Origin: an uncultured Planctomycetaceae bacterium
GTDB taxonomy: Bacteria; Planctomycetota; Planctomycetia; Pirellulales; Pirellulaceae
NCBI GenBank assembly: GCA_937967755.1
Contig: CALBTA010000190.1
Span: forward strand, 1-12,800
Reading direction: 5' to 3'
DNA: 12,800 bases
Below the pieces are notes generated by a model that ran no database searches, had not been told where the DNA came from, and saw only the letters and a list, made by a program, of their open reading frames with translations. Shown here piece after piece: positions 8,325-12,800 of this stretch. The position numbers and the translations under genes were made by a program. Each line of letters starts with the position of its first letter. The stretch's first letter is position 1.

Positions 8325-9518
8325 TTAGGTTTTCGGTTTTCGGTTTTCGGAAGCACCCGTTGCCAGGTGCAGGCCGATGTTGCAGGCGGCCAGATATTTC
8401 TTGATGTCGAGCGCCTCGGTGACCATGTGTTGGTTCAGTTGCCCTGCGCCGATGGTGACCGTGGCGATGCCGTGCTTGACCATCCAGTTGGCGTCCAGCC
8501 CGCCGTTGGCGATGGCCAGTTGCGGTTGCAGCCCGCAATCGACGACCGCCTCGTGAGCAACCTTCACGCAAGGCTCATCCGGCGAAAGGGCGAATGAATC
8601 GTAGTCCAGCCGGCCGTCGACCTTCACGCTGCCTCGCTTCCCATCCACGTTGCTAACTTCCTTGACCGCCCGGCGGAACGCGGCTTCGATTTCCTTGACG
8701 ATCTTCGCGCGAAACTTCGCATCGTGGCTGCGGGCTTCGGCTTTGACGAAGACGTGATCGGTCACCACGTTTGTCGCGGCGCCGCCTTGAATGATGCCGA
8801 CGTTGCTGGTTCCGTGCTTGCCATCCTTATGAATATCGCCGTGCCAGCCATTCCGCTGCAAATCGGCAATCGCCAATGCCGCGATGGAGATGGCCGAAAC
8901 GCCCCGCTCCGGCGCACCCCCGGCGTGGCTGGCGATGCCGTGGACGTCAATCGCAATGCGGTACCCGCCGGTCGCTCCGATCGTTAGCTTGTCCGGCGAG
9001 CCGCCGTCGAAGTTGAACGCCAACGCCGGCTTGCCGAGCAGTCCGACGCTGGCACACCGCGCTCCTTGCAGGCCGATCTCTTCCTGCACCGTCCATAGAA
9101 ACGTCAGCGGCGGGCGGGGCAGATCGTCCTTCATGATTTGCAGGGCCGCATTCAACACCACCGCCGCCCCAGCGCGATCGTCGGCTCCCAAGCCGGTCTT
9201 CGGATCGGCCGAGCGGACGAGGTTCCCCTTGCGCACTGGCTTACTGCCGACGCAGATCGGCACGGTGTCCAGATGGGCCATCAGCATGCGACGCGGAGCG
9301 CGGACCGTGCCGGGCAATTTGAACACCATATTGCCAACCTGCCCGCGCAGCGGCGTTCGCTTGTGAGCGGTGTCGAACCGAATCGCCTTCGCATCCGCGC
9401 CGGCGGCCAGCAGTTGCTCTTTCACGAACTGCGCAACGGACCCTTCGCCGCCGGAAGCACCCGGCATGGCCATCATCCTCAAGACAAGGTCCAAGGCGGG
9501 CGTGTCCTGTTTCTTCAA
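8325..9518 (-). CDS. M20-family metallopeptidase (PepT-like)
   Basis: The 397-residue cytoplasmic enzyme is likely a di-zinc aminopeptidase or tripeptidase-like hydrolase. Expected M20 residues are present: H82 and D84 in AHLDTVP, the bridging D113 in GLGADDRAG, the catalytic and metal-binding pair E146-E147 in VQEEIGLQGA, D171 in FNFDGG, and H364 in GQLNQHMVTE. The dimerisation domain lies in between, with HGIASHAGGAPERGVSAI typical of the family. The start is a TTG at 9518, chosen because the N-terminal helix ALDLVLRMMAMPGASG is a family feature that an internal ATG (Met15 or Met16) would cut. This start is less certain than the gene. The last seven residues, ENRKPKT, come from a heptamer tandem repeat at 8328-8350. 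The substrate is unknown. Confidence 0.93.
   Translation of the reverse strand: MKKQDTPALDLVLRMMAMPGASGGEGSVAQFVKEQLLAAGADAKAIRFDTAHKRTPLRGQVGNMVFKLPGTVRAPRRMLMAHLDTVPICVGSKPVRKGNLVRSADPKTGLGADDRAGAAVVLNAALQIMKDDLPRPPLTFLWTVQEEIGLQGARCASVGLLGKPALAFNFDGGSPDKLTIGATGGYRIAIDVHGIASHAGGAPERGVSAISIAALAIADLQRNGWHGDIHKDGKHGTSNVGIIQGGAATNVVTDHVFVKAEARSHDAKFRAKIVKEIEAAFRRAVKEVSNVDGKRGSVKVDGRLDYDSFALSPDEPCVKVAHEAVVDCGLQPQLAIANGGLDANWMVKHGIATVTIGAGQLNQHMVTEALDIKKYLAACNIGLHLATGASENRKPKT
8328..8350. repeat. Heptamer tandem repeat at the peptidase C-terminus
   Basis: Three perfect copies of GGTTTTC plus two more bases run up to the peptidase stop codon and lie just before the [2Fe-2S] gene start. On the coding strand this encodes the charged tail ENRKPKT. 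The tail is unlikely to belong to the fold and may come from repeat slippage that replaced the original stop. Confidence 0.85.
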
Positions 9519-9540
9519 GTTAGGTCTCTCATGATTCAGT

Positions 9541-9616
9541 CGTAGCGGGCGCTTCTAGCCACCGCAAGATTAAACGACGCTTTGCGTCGTCACGGTGGCT
9601 AGAAGCCCCCACTACG
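9541..9616. repeat. Paired inverted-repeat element, family B (two modules)
   Basis: The 24-base arms 9541-9564 and 9593-9616 are inverted copies that match at 22 of 24 positions. The loop holds a second perfect hairpin, ACGACGC-TTT-GCGTCGT at 9574-9590. The same module occurs once at 6356-6379. The element lies between two divergent genes, 22 bases before the peptidase start and 53 bases before the 9670 start, so it may sit within or beside both promoters. Confidence 0.85.
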
Positions 9617-9669
9617 GTTAGTCTAACGGTCGTGTGCCGTTTTATAAACTTCGATGTCTGTCCGCTGCC

Positions 9670-10119
9670 ATGAAAATCTTTCTAGCCGGCATCATGCAAG
9701 GGTCTCACTTGGGTGCGGTGTTGCACAACCAAGACTATCGCGAGCGCCTCGCGCGGCTATTGACGGAGCATCTTCCCGAAGCCGACGTCTACGACCCAAT
9801 GGCCGATCATGGCGACTCGCTCGACTACGACGACGACCAGGGCCGCGGGGTATTCATGAAGCACAATGCGATGTGCGGCGAGGTCGATCTCTTGATCGCC
9901 GTGGTGCCCGAAGCATCGATGGGAACGGCGATTGAAATGTGGCAGGCCTATCAGGCGGACCGGACCGTGATTTCGATCAGCCCGCTGTCGCACAACTGGG
10001 CAGTACGGTTCTTAAGCGATGCGGTATTCCCGGACATGGAAGCATTCGAATCGGCTCTCGCCGGCGGCAAGATCGCAGCGCTCGTTTCAGGCGTTGCCGA
10101 TAGTCCACCTGACAAATAG
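9670..10119 (+). CDS. Nucleoside 2-deoxyribosyltransferase-like protein
   Basis: The 149-residue protein is taken from ATG 9670, where MKIFLAGIMQGSHLG opens a Rossmann-like strand typical of the family. The earlier in-frame ATG at 9634 would add 12 residues that do not fit, and neither start has a clear Shine-Dalgarno site. The nucleoside 2-deoxyribosyltransferase superfamily (PF05014 type) exchanges or hydrolyses the base of deoxynucleosides, using a Glu after a conserved GT pair. Here MGTAIEM gives E89 as the candidate nucleophile, preceded by DLLIAVVPEAS, the usual strand-turn before the active site. Residues 41-60 are unusually rich in Asp. Biochemical activity is inferred; some relatives only bind nucleotides. 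It is divergent from the peptidase gene, and a perfect inverted repeat begins 15 bases after its stop. Confidence 0.75.
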   Translation: MKIFLAGIMQGSHLGAVLHNQDYRERLARLLTEHLPEADVYDPMADHGDSLDYDDDQGRGVFMKHNAMCGEVDLLIAVVPEASMGTAIEMWQAYQADRTVISISPLSHNWAVRFLSDAVFPDMEAFESALAGGKIAALVSGVADSPPDK

Positions 10120-10133
10120 GTGCAAAGAAACTA

Positions 10134-10200
10134 AGCGGCAAGGCGCTAGCCGCCGGTTTGTCGCGAAACTCGCATGACCGGCGGCTAGCGCCTTGCCGCT
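10134..10200. repeat. Perfect 24-bp inverted repeat, family D
   Basis: The arms 10134-10157 and 10177-10200 are exact reverse complements over 24 bases, separated by 19 bases that can form a short inner stem (GCGA-AAC-TCGC). It contains GGCGCTAGCCGCCGGT. The sequence differs from the other repeats in the window. It lies just after the 9670-10119 gene. No T-tract follows, so it is not a standard intrinsic terminator, although the RNA would fold strongly. Confidence 0.9.
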
Positions 10201-10296
10201 CACGAATTTCCACTCCCCGCCAGTTGCTCGGTACGATTCAGGCGTTAAGCTGAAAGCCATCAAACTTGCCCATCGCCAGCTTGGAACAGCACGACC

Positions 10297-10761
10297 ATGA
10301 ATTGGAACCCGAAGGATTCGAACCCTTACACCACTCCGCAGCAGAGCTACCCGCAACCGGGCGGGCACGATCCGTACGCCCGTCAAAAGTCGGGCGGCGG
10401 TTTGATGTGGTTGTGGCTTCTACTGGGCGGCGGCGGTTTGGTCGTGCTGCTTTGCTGTGGTGCCTGCTGCGGCTTGGGTCTATATGGGATGGAAGAGGAA
10501 GAGCGGCAACTCGAAGCGATGTTCGCCAATCACCCCACGGTTGTTGAACAACTCGGCGGCATCGAATCGGTCGAACGCGATTGGAGCGCCAGCATGGATG
10601 AGGACGACGACAAGATTTGGTACTACAACGTCAAGGGCGTTCACGCGGACGGAGTGATCATTATCCGCGAAGCACCGTTCAACATCGACGCGGAAGACCT
10701 TGAACTCGAATTTGCCAGGCTGCAAACAGATACCGTGGAAGAGTTTGATATCTATCCGTAG
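10297..10761 (+). CDS. Single-span membrane protein, possibly Coa1-like
   Basis: The 154-residue protein starts at ATG 10297. Residues 1-33 are polar and rich in Pro, Gln and Tyr. One transmembrane segment (about 37-63) contains an unusual run of four cysteines within six positions (C53, C54, C57, C58). The remainder, 65-154, is an acidic soluble domain with VVEQLGGIESVERD, then KIWYYNVKGVHADGVIII and a closing helix. This layout resembles the cytochrome-oxidase assembly protein 1 (Coa1) or Tim21-like domain, in which a short helix and 'lG' precede a beta-sheet with a conserved 'G..G.v'. The match is from memory and weak. No oxidase genes are in the window. It ends 24 bases before the convergent membrane protein gene. 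Confidence 0.75.
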   Translation: MNWNPKDSNPYTTPQQSYPQPGGHDPYARQKSGGGLMWLWLLLGGGGLVVLLCCGACCGLGLYGMEEEERQLEAMFANHPTVVEQLGGIESVERDWSASMDEDDDKIWYYNVKGVHADGVIIIREAPFNIDAEDLELEFARLQTDTVEEFDIYP

Positions 10762-10785
10762 CGGCTAACGATTCTAGCTCAACTT

Positions 10786-12420
10786 CTAGGCCGCCTTATC
10801 CAACGCTGCCAATCGCGGCCAGCGCCCTTTGTCCAGTACGGCGATGGCAACGCGGTCTTCCAGGTTGGGGCGGAAGACGGTTAGCAGCAGCAATGGCAAG
10901 TACCAGGCCATGATCGTTCCGCCGCCGCCGAAATAGCCGGTCCAGTATTGCACGGCCAGCATCACCGCCGCGGAACAACTCAGCAGCGTGCCGAAGTTCT
11001 TGCGGGGCGGCCAGAGGGCGAACGTGCCGGCCAGCGCGATAAACGCAGCGATGATCGGCATCCGGTACGCCGGATCCCACGCCACCCGCCAGATGCCTTC
11101 CAACTCTTCCATCTTCGGTGAGTAAAGCCCGAAGGTCGATTGTATTTGCAGCCAATAAGACATCAGGCCATCGGAGTTGAAGATCATCGAAAACGCCATC
11201 AGCGCGATCACCGCGACGACGCCTGCCAACATCCGGCCCAGCCCTCGCTGCCAGTAAAAACTGATCCACAACGGCAACAGGTAAAGCGGGTAATAGATAA
11301 TCCCAGCCGCCAGCCCCAACAGCATGCCCGCGACGAGCGGGCGGCGGTAAGCGGCGATGGCCCACACCAATAGCGCACCGGGCAATGCGTGATCGACGCG
11401 GCCAGTCATTTCAGCCATATAAGGCAGAATGAGGTACAGCGTGGCGGCGCCGACGCCCATTTTGATGTTGTCGAAATGCCAATACCCGATCATCACCATG
11501 CCGATCACAATCGCCAGGTGCGAAAGGATCGCCATCGTTTTGGCGGTCACCACGCGGGAAAAGTGAATCTGCTGTGGTTCGGTCAGGTCCTGCGGCGGAG
11601 CAACGAGGGCGCTGGTCGTAATAGTGGGCAACATGTAAAGCATCGGCAAACCCGGCCCGTGCCCGGTCATCGCACCAGCTTCTCGCCCGGCCATGAAATT
11701 TTCCGCGGAAGTTGGGCCGACCAGATCGTCTTCCGACGGCGTTCCGGTAATGACATTCGCCATCAGAAACACCAGCAGCGCGCAGCCGAGAAAAACCATC
11801 CCGCCGGTGCTCAGGTTCGGCTCGAGCAAAGGCCGGCGAACCATGTTCGGGTCGACCAACAACCGCACCAACAGCAACAGCCCAACGGCGAACAGCCACA
11901 AGTAACCGCTGGTTTCGATCGCTTGCCCGGTTCGCACGTGCGGGGGAAGCTGTTCAGCCGCCGAATGGAGCGACGGCGGCGGGCCGCTGCCAATCAGGTC
12001 CGCGGCGTCGGTCAATGAATCATCATCGACCAGCGGTACGACTTCGCCATCGGCCGTTCCTGATCCAGAGTCAGTTTCGGTTTCCGGCGGATCGAACTCT
12101 TCGATCTCCAACCCCAAATAGACCACCGGTGTGGTGACCAGCGGGTTAGGGTCGCCCTGCCCGTCGGGCGCGGGATCGGGCGTTCCATCGCGCGGCGGGG
12201 GATCGGGCGCTGCCACCTCTTCCGGCGGAGAGCGCTGCATGCTTTGCCCTTGCACGACCATCAACAGGCCCGGTGCCAGCGCGATCAGCAGCAGCAAATC
12301 CAAATTGCGCACGCTCCAGACGCGGCCGAACTTGAAGAACAGGCCGATCGTCATTAGCGACGAAACGTAAACCCACGTCGTCGGCGAGATGCGCTGGTAC
12401 TGAAAAAGGATGTCGCTCAT
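10786..12420 (-). CDS. Polytopic membrane protein, GT-C glycosyltransferase-like
   Basis: The 544-residue protein starts at ATG 12420; an in-frame start at 12588 would add 56 residues of non-membrane, arginine-rich sequence and is rejected. Helices appear near residues 13-28 and 39-56. A long acidic, proline-rich loop (60-160) carries PPPRDG and PDPAPDG runs and a DDD patch. Eight or so further helices follow, to about residue 516. The segment GRVDHALPGALLVWA, then RRPLVAGMLLGLAAGIIYYPLYLLPLW (340-385), resembles polyprenyl-phosphate-sugar-dependent transferases of the DUF2029/GT87 group, where a 'GLA.G.K.YP' helix is typical. The usual early-loop Asp pair of such enzymes is not clear, so catalysis is doubtful. 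The C-terminal tail is basic. It stands alone, convergent with the preceding gene. No good ribosome-binding site was found. Confidence 0.8.
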   Translation of the reverse strand: MSDILFQYQRISPTTWVYVSSLMTIGLFFKFGRVWSVRNLDLLLLIALAPGLLMVVQGQSMQRSPPEEVAAPDPPPRDGTPDPAPDGQGDPNPLVTTPVVYLGLEIEEFDPPETETDSGSGTADGEVVPLVDDDSLTDAADLIGSGPPPSLHSAAEQLPPHVRTGQAIETSGYLWLFAVGLLLLVRLLVDPNMVRRPLLEPNLSTGGMVFLGCALLVFLMANVITGTPSEDDLVGPTSAENFMAGREAGAMTGHGPGLPMLYMLPTITTSALVAPPQDLTEPQQIHFSRVVTAKTMAILSHLAIVIGMVMIGYWHFDNIKMGVGAATLYLILPYMAEMTGRVDHALPGALLVWAIAAYRRPLVAGMLLGLAAGIIYYPLYLLPLWISFYWQRGLGRMLAGVVAVIALMAFSMIFNSDGLMSYWLQIQSTFGLYSPKMEELEGIWRVAWDPAYRMPIIAAFIALAGTFALWPPRKNFGTLLSCSAAVMLAVQYWTGYFGGGGTIMAWYLPLLLLTVFRPNLEDRVAIAVLDKGRWPRLAALDKAA

Positions 12421-12800
12421 GGACCGCGCTCGCCTCGGCGGAGAGCGCCCTTCGGGGAAACGCAAGTCGTTGAAGCGGTGCGGGTTATGCACTCGCCTCA
12501 ACCTATCAGCATAAGGGGGCAGCCCTCGATCGCAAGGGACTCTCGCCCCCCAGCGAACGACCGGATGCCCCGGCTGCGACCGCGGCAAGCGGATATGCGG
12601 GTTAGGCGACCGCTGCGGGTAGTTACCCGCCTTTCGCGTTGTTGGCTGAAAAGTGTGTTGCCGTGCGGAATGGGCGCGTCACAGGGAAGGGTAGAACGGA
12701 TAGACAAGTTTGTAACCCGTCCAGTATTGCGCACACCCCTAAGGCTGATTGCGAATCAGCCAACACTCCAGCGTTGCCCGTTCTCCGTAGGCCAACTGGC
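12421..12800. other. Terminal 380 bases without a supported gene
   Basis: No frame here has a start, a family signal and sensible composition. Short palindromes are present: GCGGGTA-GT-TACCCGC at 12615-12630 and GGCTGATT-GCG-AATCAGCC at 12743-12761. A 10-base inverted pair also occurs (12640-12649 with 12756-12765). The region probably carries the promoter of the 10786-12420 gene, but I could not find convincing -35 and -10 boxes. No tRNA or rRNA was recognised. Confidence 0.55.
12743..12761. repeat. Small perfect hairpin near the window end
   Basis: It has an 8-bp perfect stem and a 3-base loop with no T-tract on either side. The outer bases at 12756-12765 also pair with 12640-12649, so this may be the right end of a longer palindromic element of about 126 bases. 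The element as a whole is tentative. Confidence 0.5.

Noticed and set aside
3455..10200. CRISPR array
   Set aside because: The repeats are from different families, irregularly spaced by kilobases, and have no spacer pattern or cas genes.
12421..12588. 56-residue N-terminal extension of the large membrane protein
   Set aside because: It is arginine- and proline-rich with no membrane segment, and the ATG at 12420 begins a sensible N-terminus before the first helix.
12498..12734. 78-codon minus-strand frame
   Set aside because: It has arginine-rich random-like composition and crosses the palindromes at 12615-12630; there is no supporting start signal.

Overview
The window looks like chromosomal DNA from a planctomycete, probably of the Pirellulales type. 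The supporting signs are GC-rich codon use, a secreted DUF1080 protein, several small lineage-type hypothetical proteins, and intergenic repeats whose chance translations (such as FPRRAWER and SGGFQPP) I associate with planctomycete genomes. The taxon is an inference from family and repeat style; there is no marker RNA here.

Layout. Positions 2-5194 hold the ammonia-assimilation pair gltB (5' end outside the window) and gltD, both on +. A palindromic repeat lies between them. Positions 5435-6094 (+) encode a secreted DUF1080 protein. A minus-strand block follows: a lipoprotein (6397-7146), a two-helix membrane protein (6139-6342) and a lysine-rich small protein (7416-7721). Next is a minus-strand pair, an M20 metallopeptidase (8325-9518) and a BFD-type [2Fe-2S] protein (8014-8313). 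Two plus-strand genes follow: a nucleoside 2-deoxyribosyltransferase-like protein (9670-10119) and a single-span membrane protein (10297-10761). A large polytopic membrane protein (10786-12420, minus) resembling GT-C glycosyltransferases closes the coding part. The last 380 bases hold no gene I can support.

How the genes work together. GltB and GltD form NADPH-dependent glutamate synthase. The peptidase and [2Fe-2S] genes are 11 bases apart and probably co-transcribed. The other genes share no evident pathway, so this reads as ordinary housekeeping and hypothetical territory rather than a mobile or defence island.

The most striking non-coding signal is the density of structured repeats in the gaps. 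At least four sequence-distinct inverted-repeat families occur at 3455-3591, 6356-6394 together with 9541-9616, 7270-7374 and 10134-10200. A heptamer tandem lies at 8328-8350 and further hairpins near 12615-12765. They occupy most of the larger gaps, and three of them are nested hairpins.
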